From Dactylosporangium sp. AC04546 (GTDB taxonomy: Bacteria; Actinomycetota; Actinomycetes; Mycobacteriales; Micromonosporaceae): 64,000 nucleotides of DNA. Position numbers and translations under genes: made by a program. The notes beneath the pieces are model-generated. The model worked only from the letters and a program-made list of their open reading frames with translations, made no database searches and was not told the DNA's origin. Location of the stretch: positions 1 through 64,000 of the forward strand of contig NZ_JAHYSG010000028.1 in assembly GCF_022095675.1 (NCBI RefSeq), written 5' to 3'. Below, one piece after another: positions 51,346 to 59,807 of the stretch (its first letter is position 1; each line of letters opens with the position of its first letter).

Positions 51346-52836
51346 TTGACCACGAACGACTACGGGTGGGACGAGCAGGACCAGCGCTTCGTGCATCCGC
51401 AGAGCACGCCGTACGTGAGCGGGCCGCGACCGCTGCCGCAGAGTCTCGACCACCTGGAAGACCGTGAGTACACCTCGAACATGACCGTGGCGGCCCGCTG
51501 GCCGACGGTCGTCCGGCTCACCCACACCTGGCAGAACGTCGTGGACATGGGCGGCCGGCGGTACATGTTCCACTACTACCGGCAGGCGCTCAACGTCTAC
51601 GACATCACCGACCCCACGGCCCGCGACCTCGTGCTGGAGAAGCGGTACGGCCCGGGTGAGGGCGAGTTCGGGGCGGCGGCGATCGCCTACAACCGGCAGC
51701 GCGACGCCTGGATCATGGTGCAGTGCTTCGAGGTGCCGCGCACCTACGGGCCGGACTCCAACAAGTACGGCGACCCGGCCGTGCTGTCCCGGCTGATGTC
51801 GGTGCCGGGCTTCCGCGGGTTCCGCGTCTACGAGCTGACCAGCCCCACCGACTGGAAGCTGCTGGCCGAGGTGCCGACCGGCCCGGTCGACCCGGCCACC
51901 GGCATCCACCAGGGTTCGGGCGGGGTGGACACGCCGGCCTACGACGGCGGGCGCTACATGTACATCTCCGCCGCCCCCGACGACACGTTCATCAACCAGG
52001 AGTTCGCCACCTACCCGTACACGCCGGCCCAGCTCGTCTACGACATGACGGACCCGGCCCACCCGGAGCTCGTGTCCACGTGGTGGGTCCCCGGCCAGCG
52101 GCTCGGCGAGACCAGTGCCTACGAGTCGTGGAGCCGGCACGGCAACCGGACCTCCTGGATCGGCGCGCGGGTGCCCACGTCGGTGCCGGTGCCGCTGGAG
52201 CGGGGCGGCCGGTACGGCTACGCGGTCATGGGCGGTCTCGGGCTGCACGTGCTCGACCTCGCCGACCCGCGCCACCCCCGGGTCGCGGGCAGTCTCGAGC
52301 TGCCGCACAGCTGGGCCGGGATCGAAGGCGACGTGGTCGACACGAGCCGGGTGACCAGCCGCGGTGTCGTGTTCGTCAACGGTGGCCCGATGAACGAGGA
52401 CGGCTACGAGCCCTACAAGGAGGTCTACGTGGTGGACGTCCAGGACCCGGCGCATCCGCACATCGTCGCGACGTTCCCGCGGCCGGTCCCGCCGCCCGGC
52501 GCGCCGTACCAGGACTTCGTGTTCCGCCGGGGCAAGTTCGGCCCCAAGCGGTTCGGGTCCAACGCCCACCCGGGAACGGCGGACCCGAACCTCACGCTGT
52601 ACTCGTTCGGCAACGCCGGCGTGCAGATGTTCGACGTCACCGACGTGCGCCGGCCGGCCCTGGCCGGGTACTTCGTGCCGCGGATGACCGACGAGCTGGG
52701 TGACCCGCGCTCCTACCTGGTGCCGACCGAGAGCATCTTCGTCGAGTGGGACCGCCGTCTGGTCTGGGCCTTCACAAACTCCGGGATGTACCTGCTGACC
52801 AGCCCGCTGCTCGGCGAGCCCCGGGTCGCGCGATGA
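51346..52836 (+). CDS. LVIVD-repeat beta-propeller protein
   Basis: A 496-residue protein made of repeats such as LNVYDITDPTARDLVLE, LVYDMTDPAHPELVSTW, LHVLDLADPRHPRVAGSL, VYVVDVQDPAHPHIVATF and VQMFDVTDVRRPALAGYF, the LVIVD pattern of a seven-bladed propeller. No signal peptide is visible, though related LVIVD proteins are often secreted. TTG 51346 with AGGGAGAAG upstream was taken as the start. Many Trp and Tyr residues and several conserved His suggest ligand or metal binding. Between the importer and two amidohydrolases it may be a binding protein, lactonase-like hydrolase or enzyme partner; its role is unknown. ATGA overlap with the next gene. Confidence 0.72.
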   Translation: MTTNDYGWDEQDQRFVHPQSTPYVSGPRPLPQSLDHLEDREYTSNMTVAARWPTVVRLTHTWQNVVDMGGRRYMFHYYRQALNVYDITDPTARDLVLEKRYGPGEGEFGAAAIAYNRQRDAWIMVQCFEVPRTYGPDSNKYGDPAVLSRLMSVPGFRGFRVYELTSPTDWKLLAEVPTGPVDPATGIHQGSGGVDTPAYDGGRYMYISAAPDDTFINQEFATYPYTPAQLVYDMTDPAHPELVSTWWVPGQRLGETSAYESWSRHGNRTSWIGARVPTSVPVPLERGGRYGYAVMGGLGLHVLDLADPRHPRVAGSLELPHSWAGIEGDVVDTSRVTSRGVVFVNGGPMNEDGYEPYKEVYVVDVQDPAHPHIVATFPRPVPPPGAPYQDFVFRRGKFGPKRFGSNAHPGTADPNLTLYSFGNAGVQMFDVTDVRRPALAGYFVPRMTDELGDPRSYLVPTESIFVEWDRRLVWAFTNSGMYLLTSPLLGEPRVAR

Positions 52837-54455
52837 CGGCCGACCTGATCCTCGTCGACGGCGACATCACCACCAGCGCCGGCGGCCGGCGGGTGGCCGC
52901 GCTCGCCGTCCGCGCCGGGCGGGTGCTCGCCGCCGGGAGCACCGAGGAGATCCGCCGGTCCGCCGGCCCGGACACCACCGTCGTCGACCTGGGTGGCCGC
53001 TGCGTGATCCCGGGCCTGGTCGACAACCACATCCACTTCGTGCGGGCCGGGCTCACCTGGAACACGGAGCTGCGCTGGGAGCGCTGCGCGAGCCTGGCGG
53101 CGGGCCTGGACACCATCGCTGAGGCGGCCCGGACGCGCCCGCCCGGCGAGTGGGTGCTGGTGATCGGCGGCTGGCACGAGCGCCAGTTCCCCGAGGGACG
53201 CGGGCCGGACCGCGCCGAGCTGGACGCGGCCGCGCCCGAGCGCCCGGTGCTGGTGCAGATGATGTACGACTGGGCCCAGGTGAACACGGCCGGCATGCGC
53301 GCCGCCGGCGTCACCGCCGAGACCGCCCGCGCGGCCGGCGCGCACCTGTTCGCGTGGGACGACCAGGGGCAGCCGACCGGCCGGGTGCTGGGCATGGAGG
53401 GCTGCAAGTGGCTCTACGCCCGGCTGCCCAAGGAGACCCTGGAACAGCAGATCGCCTCGACCGGCACGCTCTCGCGCGACCTGAACCGGTTCGCGGTGAC
53501 CGCGCTGATCGACGGCGGCGGCGTGAACACCGGCCCCGACGTCTACGAGGCCGTGTACGAGCTGGACCGGCGCGGCGAGCTGACCGTGCGGACGTTCCTG
53601 ACCGTGCACGCCTCGGCGCGCGGGCGTGAGGCCGAGGAGATCGCCGGCTACCTGCGCTACGGCCGGCCCCGGCACGGCAGCGGGACGCTGTGGCTGCTCG
53701 GCTTCGGCGAGGTCGTGCTCTACGGCCTGCACGACCGGGTGCACACCCGGGTCGACGTGACCGACGCCGACCGGGCCGAGCTGATCAGGGTCTTCAGCGA
53801 CCTGGCCGCCGGCGGCTGGCCGGTGCAGATGCACGCCCACCGGCCGGAGGTCATCGAGACCGTCATCGCGGCGTGCGAGGCGGTGAACGCCCGGTATCCG
53901 CTCGCGCCGCTGCGGTGGGGCATCGTGCACGGCGAGATGATCGACGCGGCACATGTGGGCCGGATCCGTGCGCTCGGGCTCGGCGTGCTCACCCAGAGCC
54001 TGCTGCGCTTCCTCGGCGGCCAGGCGATCGACGCGTTCGGCGCCGAGCGGGTCCGCGACGCACCCCCGCTGCGAGCGCTGCTCGACGCCGGGGTGCCGGT
54101 GAGCGCCGGCACCGACGCGATGCGCGGCGCCTCGTACGACCCGTTCACCTCGCTGCACTTCTACCTGACCGGCCGCACGATCGGCGGCGACCGGATCGTC
54201 TCCGACGAGAACCTGCTCGACCGCGACGAGGCGTTGCGCCTCTACACCCGCGGAAGCGCATGGAACTGCTTCGCCGAGCACGAGATCGGGGCGCTCGAGC
54301 CGGGGTACCGGGCCGATCTCGCGGTGCTCTCCGACGACTACTTCACCGTCGACGTCGACAAGATCATGACGCTGGAGTCGGAGCTGACCCTGCTCGGCGG
54401 GCGACCCGTGCACGCGAGCGGCGAACTGACCGCTGTCCTGAAGGAGGGGCGATGA
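52833..54455 (+). CDS. YtcJ-like amidohydrolase (amidohydrolase_3 family)
   Basis: A 540-residue amidohydrolase of the YtcJ/AtzF-unrelated amidohydrolase_3 group. The metal motif HxH is H66 and H68 in PGLVDNHIHFV. WPVQMHAH and GIVHGEMI carry later ligand histidines, and SAGTDAMRGA the final Asp. The N-terminal and C-terminal parts form the composite beta-sandwich. Family members hydrolyse formamides, exoenzymatic N-acyl groups and cyclic amides. Placed between importer and ring-cleavage genes, it is a likely first step that opens or deacylates the imported compound. Overlaps both neighbours by ATGA. Confidence 0.87.
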   Translation: MTADLILVDGDITTSAGGRRVAALAVRAGRVLAAGSTEEIRRSAGPDTTVVDLGGRCVIPGLVDNHIHFVRAGLTWNTELRWERCASLAAGLDTIAEAARTRPPGEWVLVIGGWHERQFPEGRGPDRAELDAAAPERPVLVQMMYDWAQVNTAGMRAAGVTAETARAAGAHLFAWDDQGQPTGRVLGMEGCKWLYARLPKETLEQQIASTGTLSRDLNRFAVTALIDGGGVNTGPDVYEAVYELDRRGELTVRTFLTVHASARGREAEEIAGYLRYGRPRHGSGTLWLLGFGEVVLYGLHDRVHTRVDVTDADRAELIRVFSDLAAGGWPVQMHAHRPEVIETVIAACEAVNARYPLAPLRWGIVHGEMIDAAHVGRIRALGLGVLTQSLLRFLGGQAIDAFGAERVRDAPPLRALLDAGVPVSAGTDAMRGASYDPFTSLHFYLTGRTIGGDRIVSDENLLDRDEALRLYTRGSAWNCFAEHEIGALEPGYRADLAVLSDDYFTVDVDKIMTLESELTLLGGRPVHASGELTAVLKEGR

Positions 54456-55783
54456 ACCGACTGCTGATCCGCGGTGGTCGCGTGGTGACGATGGACCCGG
54501 CCCTGGGCGACATCGACGGCGACGTCCTCGTGGTCGACGGGCGGATCGCCGAGATCGGGCCGGGACTGTCCACCGCCGACGCGGAGGTCATCGACGCGGC
54601 CGGCACCGTCGTGCTGCCGGGCTTCGTCGACACCCACCGCCACACGTACCAGTCGCTGGTCCGCGGACTGCTGCCGAGCTGCACGCTCGGGGAGTTCATG
54701 GGCACGATCTTCAACAGCGTGGCCCCGGCGTACACCCCCGAGCTGATGCGGCTCGGCAACTACGTCGGTGCCCTCGACGCGCTCGACGCCGGTATCACGA
54801 CGATGGTCGACTGGTCGCCGAGCGAGACCCCGGATCACGCGGACGGGGCGATCGAGGGCCTGCGGCAGGCCGGTATCCGGGCGATGTACGCGCACGGCAT
54901 GCCCGCCGGCGGCCAGTGGTGGTACCGCAGCGAGCTCGACCACCCGGCCGACGCCCGCCGGATCCGGGCCGAGCACTTCCCGTCCGACGACGGACTGCTC
55001 ACGATGGCGCTCGCGCTGCGCCAGCCGGGCAACGTGGTCGACGAGGTCGCTGTGCGCGACTGGAACCTGTCACGCGAGCTCGGCGTGCGCGTCTCGGTGC
55101 ACACCGCGATGCGCTCGGGCGGGGCGACCGGCCACCCGGTCCGGACCCTGCACCGGCTCGGGCTGCTCGGCGACAACACCACGTTCATCCACTGCACGAC
55201 GACCGCCGACGACGAGATCGCGATGATCGCCGACTCGGGCGGCACGGTGTCGATCGCGCCGTACGTCGAACTCGTGATGGGTCACGGCCTGCCTCGGATC
55301 ACCGCGATGCTCGCGCACGGCGTGGCCCCGACCCTCAGCATCGACACGGTCACGACCTCGCCCGGCGACATGTTCACGCAGATGCGCATGGCGCTGGCTC
55401 TCGGCCGGGCCGAGGCGCTGCCCGACGACCCGGAGGGCCCGTTCGAGCCCACGCTCACCCACCGCGACGTGCTGCGCCTGGCGACCGTCGACGGTGCCCG
55501 GGCCTGTGGCCTGGGCGAGCGGACCGGCACGCTCACGCCGGGCCGGGCGGCCGACGTCGTGCTCGTGCGGGCCGACTCGATCCGGACCCTGCCGTTGCGT
55601 GACCCGGCGGCCGCGGTGGTCTCCTCGGCCGACCGGGCCGACGTCGACACGGTGCTCGTCGCCGGCGTGGTGCGCAAGCGCGGCGGCGCCCTGGTCGGCA
55701 TCGACCTGCCCCGGCTGCGGGCCGAGGCGACGGCCGCCCACGACGACATCATGGCCCGCGCAGGGCTCGGGACAGGAGCGTGA
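54452..55783 (+). CDS. TrzA/AtzA/SsnA-type amidohydrolase (deaminase-like)
   Basis: A 443-residue metal-dependent hydrolase. H62 and H64 lie in PGFVDTHRHTYQSLVRGL, H of VRVSVHTAM and IHCTT follow, and SIDTVTTSPGDMFTQMRMAL has the Asp ligand. The end TGTLTPGRAADVVLVRAD is typical of cytosine deaminase/chlorohydrolase relatives. These enzymes remove amino, halide or similar groups from N-heterocycles. A second amidohydrolase beside the YtcJ-like one suggests stepwise attack on a heterocycle or amide that leads to 3-hydroxyanthranilate; this is inference. Overlaps at both ends. Confidence 0.88.
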   Translation: MNRLLIRGGRVVTMDPALGDIDGDVLVVDGRIAEIGPGLSTADAEVIDAAGTVVLPGFVDTHRHTYQSLVRGLLPSCTLGEFMGTIFNSVAPAYTPELMRLGNYVGALDALDAGITTMVDWSPSETPDHADGAIEGLRQAGIRAMYAHGMPAGGQWWYRSELDHPADARRIRAEHFPSDDGLLTMALALRQPGNVVDEVAVRDWNLSRELGVRVSVHTAMRSGGATGHPVRTLHRLGLLGDNTTFIHCTTTADDEIAMIADSGGTVSIAPYVELVMGHGLPRITAMLAHGVAPTLSIDTVTTSPGDMFTQMRMALALGRAEALPDDPEGPFEPTLTHRDVLRLATVDGARACGLGERTGTLTPGRAADVVLVRADSIRTLPLRDPAAAVVSSADRADVDTVLVAGVVRKRGGALVGIDLPRLRAEATAAHDDIMARAGLGTGA

Positions 55784-57252
55784 GCGCGGCCATGGGCCAA
55801 GCGGAGATCATGAACTTCGTCGACGGCGCCTTCGTCACGGGAGCGTCCACCTTCGACAAGCTGAGCCCGGTCGACGGGCAGGTGACGGCGACCGTGCACG
55901 AGGCCGGCCGGGCCGAGGTCGACGCGGCCGTGACGGCCGCCCGGCGGGCGCTGGACGGCCCCTGGGGTCGCACGTCCGTGGCCGACCGGGCCCGCGTGCT
56001 GCGCCGGATCGCCGACCGCATCGAGGAGCGCTTCGAGGACTTCGTCGAGGCCGAGGTCCGCGACACCGGCAAGCCGGTGGCCCAGGCCCGCCAGCTCGAC
56101 GTCGCCCGGGCCGTGGCCAACTTCCGCTCGTTCGCCGACACGGTGAGCGCCGCAGGGCTCGACTCGTACCTCACCGAGCTGCCCGGCGGCCGCCGGGCGC
56201 TCAACTACGCGATCGCCCAGCCGCTCGGCGTCGTCGCCGTCATCGTGCCGTGGAACCTGCCGCTGCTCCTGCTGACCTGGAAGGTCGCCCCCGCCCTCGC
56301 GTGCGGCAACGCGGTCGTCGTCAAGCCGTCGGAGGAGACGCCGTCGACGGCCACGCTGCTGGCCGAGGTGATGGCCGACGCCGGGGTGCCGGCCGGCGTC
56401 TACAACGTGGTGCACGGCTTCGGGCCGTCGTCGGCCGGTGAGTTCCTCACCACCCACGAGGGCATCGACGGCGTCACGTTCACCGGCGAGTCGGGCACCG
56501 GATCGGCGATCATGCGGGCGGTGGCGCCGGCGGTGCGGCCGGTGTCGTTCGAGCTCGGCGGCAAGAACGCGGCCATCGTCTTCGCCGACGCCGACCTGGA
56601 CAAGGCGGTCGACGGGCTGTCCCGGTCGGTGTTCGCCAACACCGGCCAGGTCTGTCTGTGCACCGAGCGGGTCTACGTCCAGCGGCCGGTCTACGACGAC
56701 GTGGTGGCCGGCCTCGTCGCGAAGGCGCGGCAGCTGCGCCTGGGCCGCCCGGAGCACCCGGACACGACCACCGGGCCGCTGATCTCCGTCGCGCACCGGG
56801 AGAAGGTCCTGTCGTACCTCGCGCTGGCCCGGGACGAGGGCGCCGAGACGCTCATCGGCGGCGGGGTGCCCGACCTGGGGCCCGACCTCGCCGGCGGCGC
56901 CTGGGTCGAGCCGACGCTGTGGGCGGGGCTCGACCACGGCGCCCGGACGGTCCGCGAGGAGGTGTTCGGCCCGGTGGCGGCGCTGATGCCGTTCGACCAC
57001 GAGGAGGACGCGGTCCGCCTGGCCAACGACACGCGCTACGGCCTCGCGGCGGCGGTCTGGACCCAGAACCTCGAACGCGGGCACCGCGTCGCCCAGCGGA
57101 TGCGGGTCGGCATGGCCTGGGTCAACACCTGGTTCCTGCGGGACCTGCGCTCGCCGTTCGGGGGCGTCGGCCTGTCCGGCATCGGCCGCGAGGGCGGCCA
57201 GCACTCGCTGCACTTCTACACCCAGCCGACGAATGTGTGCGTGCAGCTGTGA
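55780..57252 (+). CDS. 2-aminomuconic semialdehyde dehydrogenase
   Basis: A 490-residue aldehyde dehydrogenase of the 2-hydroxymuconic/2-aminomuconic semialdehyde group. N159 (VPWNLPLLLLTWK), E258 (FELGGKN) and C292 (NTGQVCLC) are the active-site residues, and R110 fits the arginine that holds the substrate in the Pseudomonas enzyme, all with a constant offset of ten. The group hallmark MAWVNTWFLRDLRSPFGG with LHFYTQPTNVCVQL at the end is present. It should oxidise 2-aminomuconate semialdehyde, made by the downstream ACMS decarboxylase, to 2-aminomuconate. GTG start overlaps the upstream stop. Confidence 0.9.
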   Translation: MSAAMGQAEIMNFVDGAFVTGASTFDKLSPVDGQVTATVHEAGRAEVDAAVTAARRALDGPWGRTSVADRARVLRRIADRIEERFEDFVEAEVRDTGKPVAQARQLDVARAVANFRSFADTVSAAGLDSYLTELPGGRRALNYAIAQPLGVVAVIVPWNLPLLLLTWKVAPALACGNAVVVKPSEETPSTATLLAEVMADAGVPAGVYNVVHGFGPSSAGEFLTTHEGIDGVTFTGESGTGSAIMRAVAPAVRPVSFELGGKNAAIVFADADLDKAVDGLSRSVFANTGQVCLCTERVYVQRPVYDDVVAGLVAKARQLRLGRPEHPDTTTGPLISVAHREKVLSYLALARDEGAETLIGGGVPDLGPDLAGGAWVEPTLWAGLDHGARTVREEVFGPVAALMPFDHEEDAVRLANDTRYGLAAAVWTQNLERGHRVAQRMRVGMAWVNTWFLRDLRSPFGGVGLSGIGREGGQHSLHFYTQPTNVCVQL

Positions 57253-58049
57253 CATCGTCAACCGTGATCGAGGCCGCCGCCGAGCGGCTCGCGACCGCCG
57301 CCGCGACCGGGGTGCCGTGCGCGCCGGTCCGCGATCTCATCGACGCCGGCGATCAGGACGCCGCCTACCGGGTGCAGGCCGTGCTCTCGTCCCGGCGCGC
57401 TGCCGCCGGCGAGCGCATCGTCGGCCGCAAGATCGGCCTGACCTCGCGCGCGGTCCAGGCCCAGCTCGGGGTGGACAGCCCCGACTTCGGGACGCTGTTC
57501 GGCGGCATGGCCTACGCCGATCGGGAGCCGATGCCGCTGGCCCGGTTCCTGCAGCCCCGGGTCGAGGCCGAGGTCGCGTTCGTCCTCGGCCGTGACGTCG
57601 ACGTCCCCGACCCGACGGTGGCCGACGTCGTGCGGGCGACCGACCACGTCCTGGCCGCCGTCGAGGTCGTCGACTCCCGCGTCGCCGGCTGGGACATCAC
57701 GATCGCCGACACCATCGCCGACAACGCGTCCAGCGGAGCGTTCGTGCTGGGGACCGCGCCGCGCCGGCTTGCCGACGTCGACCTCGTCGGGGCCGGCATG
57801 GTGCTGGAGCAGCGCGGCGACGTGGTCTCCTGCGGGGCCGGCGTCGCCTGCCTCGGCAGCCCGGTGGCCGCCGTGGTGTGGCTGGCCCGGGCGCTCGGCC
57901 GGCAGGGGCAGCCGCTGCGGGCGGGGGACGTGGTGCTCTCCGGTGCGCTCGGACCGGTCGTGCCGGTGACCGCGCCGGGTGCCTTCCGGGCCCGGATGTC
58001 CGGCCTGGGTGACGTGACAGCGGTATTCGAGGACAGGAGCGCGCGATGA
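57249..58049 (+). CDS. 2-keto-4-pentenoate hydratase (MhpD-like)
   Basis: A 266-residue member of the FAH-like hydratase/decarboxylase family. GRKIGLTSRAVQAQLGVDSPDFGTLF strongly resembles MhpD rather than the decarboxylases. VEAEVAFVLGRDVD supplies the metal-binding glutamates and EVVDSRVAGWDI with DNASSGAFVLG the later site. It should hydrate 2-oxopent-4-enoate to 4-hydroxy-2-oxovalerate, the second-last step of the pathway. The final aldolase is not in the window. GTG start overlaps the dehydrogenase stop by GTGA; the stop overlaps a 17-codon mini-ORF. Confidence 0.88.
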   Translation: MTSSTVIEAAAERLATAAATGVPCAPVRDLIDAGDQDAAYRVQAVLSSRRAAAGERIVGRKIGLTSRAVQAQLGVDSPDFGTLFGGMAYADREPMPLARFLQPRVEAEVAFVLGRDVDVPDPTVADVVRATDHVLAAVEVVDSRVAGWDITIADTIADNASSGAFVLGTAPRRLADVDLVGAGMVLEQRGDVVSCGAGVACLGSPVAAVVWLARALGRQGQPLRAGDVVLSGALGPVVPVTAPGAFRARMSGLGDVTAVFEDRSAR

Positions 58050-58099
58050 CGACGCCGGTCGCCACATCGGCCCTCGACCTGGTGGGAGAGCGGGCATGA
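58046..58099 (+). CDS. 17-codon mini-ORF bridging two enzyme genes
   Basis: ATG 58046 overlaps the hydratase stop by ATGA and its own TGA overlaps the next start in the same way. It would encode [17 protein letters not shown]. No ribosome site is needed if translation is re-initiated. It may be a leader that carries ribosomes across the 46-base gap, or the fused ends of a gene deleted from the operon, for example the missing aldolase. It is probably too short to have a protein function. Confidence 0.35.
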   Translation: MTTPVATSALDLVGERA

Positions 58100-58857
58100 C
58101 CGATCCGACGCTCGCGACGCGGCTCGACGAGGCCACCCGGACAGCGCGCGCGACCACCCAGCTGACCAGTGAGGTACCGCTCAGCCTGGCCGACGCGTAC
58201 GCGGTGCAGCGCGCCGGCGTGGACCTGCGCAGCCGGCGGGACGACCCGCCGGTGGGGATGAAGCTCGGCTTTACCAGCAGGGCCAAAGCGGCCCAGATGG
58301 GCGTCTTCGACGTCATCGCCGGTGTGCTGACGGCCGGGATGCGGATCGCGGACGGCGGGACCGTCGACCTGCCGCTGATCCACCCGCGGATCGAGCCGGA
58401 GCTGGCGTTCCTGCTCGGCGACGCCGTCCACGGCGGCGATCTCACGACCGCCGTCGTGGCGGTCGCACCGGCAGTGGAGATCATCGACAGTCGCTACCGG
58501 AACTTCTCGTTCACGCTCGAGGACGTGGTGGCCGACAACGCCTCGGCGGCGGCGTTCGCGATCGGCCCGTGGCAGGACTTCGCGGCGGCCCGCGTGCTCG
58601 ACCTGGGCAACCTCGGCGTGGTGCTGGAGGTGGACGGCGCCGTCGTGCAGGCCGGCTCGACCGCCGCCATCCTCGGGCATCCCCTGCGCGCGCTCGACGT
58701 CTGCACGCGGATGGTGCGGGAGCACGGGTTCGTGCTGCCGGCCGGTTCGGTGATCCTGGCCGGGGCGGCGACGGCGGCGGTACCGCTGACCGCGGGCGCG
58801 GTGGTCGAGGCGTCCGTGACCGGGCTGGGCCGGGTCTCCGTGCGGGCCGCGTCGTGA
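58096..58857 (+). CDS. 4-oxalocrotonate decarboxylase
   Basis: A 253-residue paralogue of the hydratase. [17 protein letters not shown] is the decarboxylase form (compare MhpD-like GRKxGLT). [16 protein letters not shown] holds the metal glutamates and [12 protein letters not shown] with [11 protein letters not shown] the later site. It should convert 4-oxalocrotonate, made by deamination of 2-aminomuconate, into 2-oxopent-4-enoate for the hydratase. Decarboxylase and hydratase normally form a complex, and both are present here. GTGA overlap with the RidA-like gene. Confidence 0.88.
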   Translation: MTDPTLATRLDEATRTARATTQLTSEVPLSLADAYAVQRAGVDLRSRRDDPPVGMKLGFTSRAKAAQMGVFDVIAGVLTAGMRIADGGTVDLPLIHPRIEPELAFLLGDAVHGGDLTTAVVAVAPAVEIIDSRYRNFSFTLEDVVADNASAAAFAIGPWQDFAAARVLDLGNLGVVLEVDGAVVQAGSTAAILGHPLRALDVCTRMVREHGFVLPAGSVILAGAATAAVPLTAGAVVEASVTGLGRVSVRAAS

Positions 58858-59282
58858 GCGAGGCATTCGTGGTCGCCGGACGGGCGACGCCGCGCGGCCG
58901 CTTCCCGCACGTCAAGGTGGCCGGCGACCTCGTGTTCGTGTCCGGCACCAGCAGTCGCCGCGCCGACAACACGTTCGAGGGCGTCGAGGTCGACGAGTTC
59001 GGCGTGACCAACCTCGACATCCGGGCCCAGACGCGGGCGGTCATCGAGAACATTCGCGGCCTCCTCGCCGCCGTCGACGCCGACCTGAGCGACCTCGTGC
59101 AGGTGACGACATACCTGGTCAACATGAACGACTTCGGCGGCTACAACGAGGTCTGGGCCGAGTACTTCGACGCGACCGGGCCGACCCGCACCACCGTCGC
59201 CGTCCATCAGCTGCCCCACCCGCACCTCCTCGTCGAGATCCAGGCGATCGCGTTCCGTTCGTACCGAAGGGAAGCACCATGA
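58854..59282 (+). CDS. RidA-family 2-aminomuconate deaminase
   Basis: A 142-residue RidA/YjgF-family protein. [49 protein letters not shown] and VEIQAIAF are the family segments. The longer loop with N-T-F-E-G-V and the operon place fit the AmnD/NbaF subgroup that deaminates 2-aminomuconate to 4-oxalocrotonate rather than generic RidA. GTG start overlaps the decarboxylase stop, and the stop overlaps the dioxygenase ATG. Confidence 0.87.
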   Translation: MSEAFVVAGRATPRGRFPHVKVAGDLVFVSGTSSRRADNTFEGVEVDEFGVTNLDIRAQTRAVIENIRGLLAAVDADLSDLVQVTTYLVNMNDFGGYNEVWAEYFDATGPTRTTVAVHQLPHPHLLVEIQAIAFRSYRREAP

Positions 59283-59803
59283 CCACGATCCCTCCCGTCG
59301 TCCACTTCCAGCAGTGGGTCGACGAACACCAGCACCTGCTCAAGCCGCCGGTCAACAACAAGCAGATGTGGCAGCCGATGGGCGACTTCATCGTCCAGGT
59401 GGTCGGCGGGCCCAACCAGCGGACCGACTTCCACCTCGACCCGTACGAGGAGTGGTTCTACCAGGTCAAGGGGAACATGTACGTCGACCTCATGACCGGC
59501 GACGGGCCGCAGCGCGTCGACATCCGGCAGGGCGAGATGTGGATGCTGCCCCGCGATACGCCCCACTCGCCGCAGCGACCGGAAGCCGGCTCCATCGGGA
59601 TCGTCATCGAGCGCATCCGGGAGGAGGGAACCCTGGAGAAGTTCATGTGGTTCTGCCCGAACTGCCACACCAAGGTGCACGAGATCGAGCTCCAGGTCCG
59701 CGACATCGTCGCCGACCTGCCGCCGGTCTTCGAACGGTTCTACAACGACGAGCAGGCCCGGACCTGCCCGTCGTGCGGCACCGTGCACCCAGGCAAGGGC
59801 TGA
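59279..59803 (+). CDS. nbaC: 3-hydroxyanthranilate 3,4-dioxygenase
   Basis: A 174-residue cupin dioxygenase matching the bacterial enzyme residue by residue. Iron ligands are H52, E58 and H96; substrate contacts R48, R100 and E111. The rubredoxin-like second metal site C126, C129, C163 and C166 (CPNC and CPSC) is complete, as in the Cupriavidus enzyme with an offset of one. It cleaves 3-hydroxyanthranilate to 2-amino-3-carboxymuconate semialdehyde (ACMS). The next gene decarboxylates that product. Nothing in the operon makes 3-hydroxyanthranilate by the known kynurenine route, so it must be supplied elsewhere or by the amidohydrolases. Confidence 0.95.
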   Translation: MTTIPPVVHFQQWVDEHQHLLKPPVNNKQMWQPMGDFIVQVVGGPNQRTDFHLDPYEEWFYQVKGNMYVDLMTGDGPQRVDIRQGEMWMLPRDTPHSPQRPEAGSIGIVIERIREEGTLEKFMWFCPNCHTKVHEIELQVRDIVADLPPVFERFYNDEQARTCPSCGTVHPGKG

Positions 59804-59807
59804 GCCG

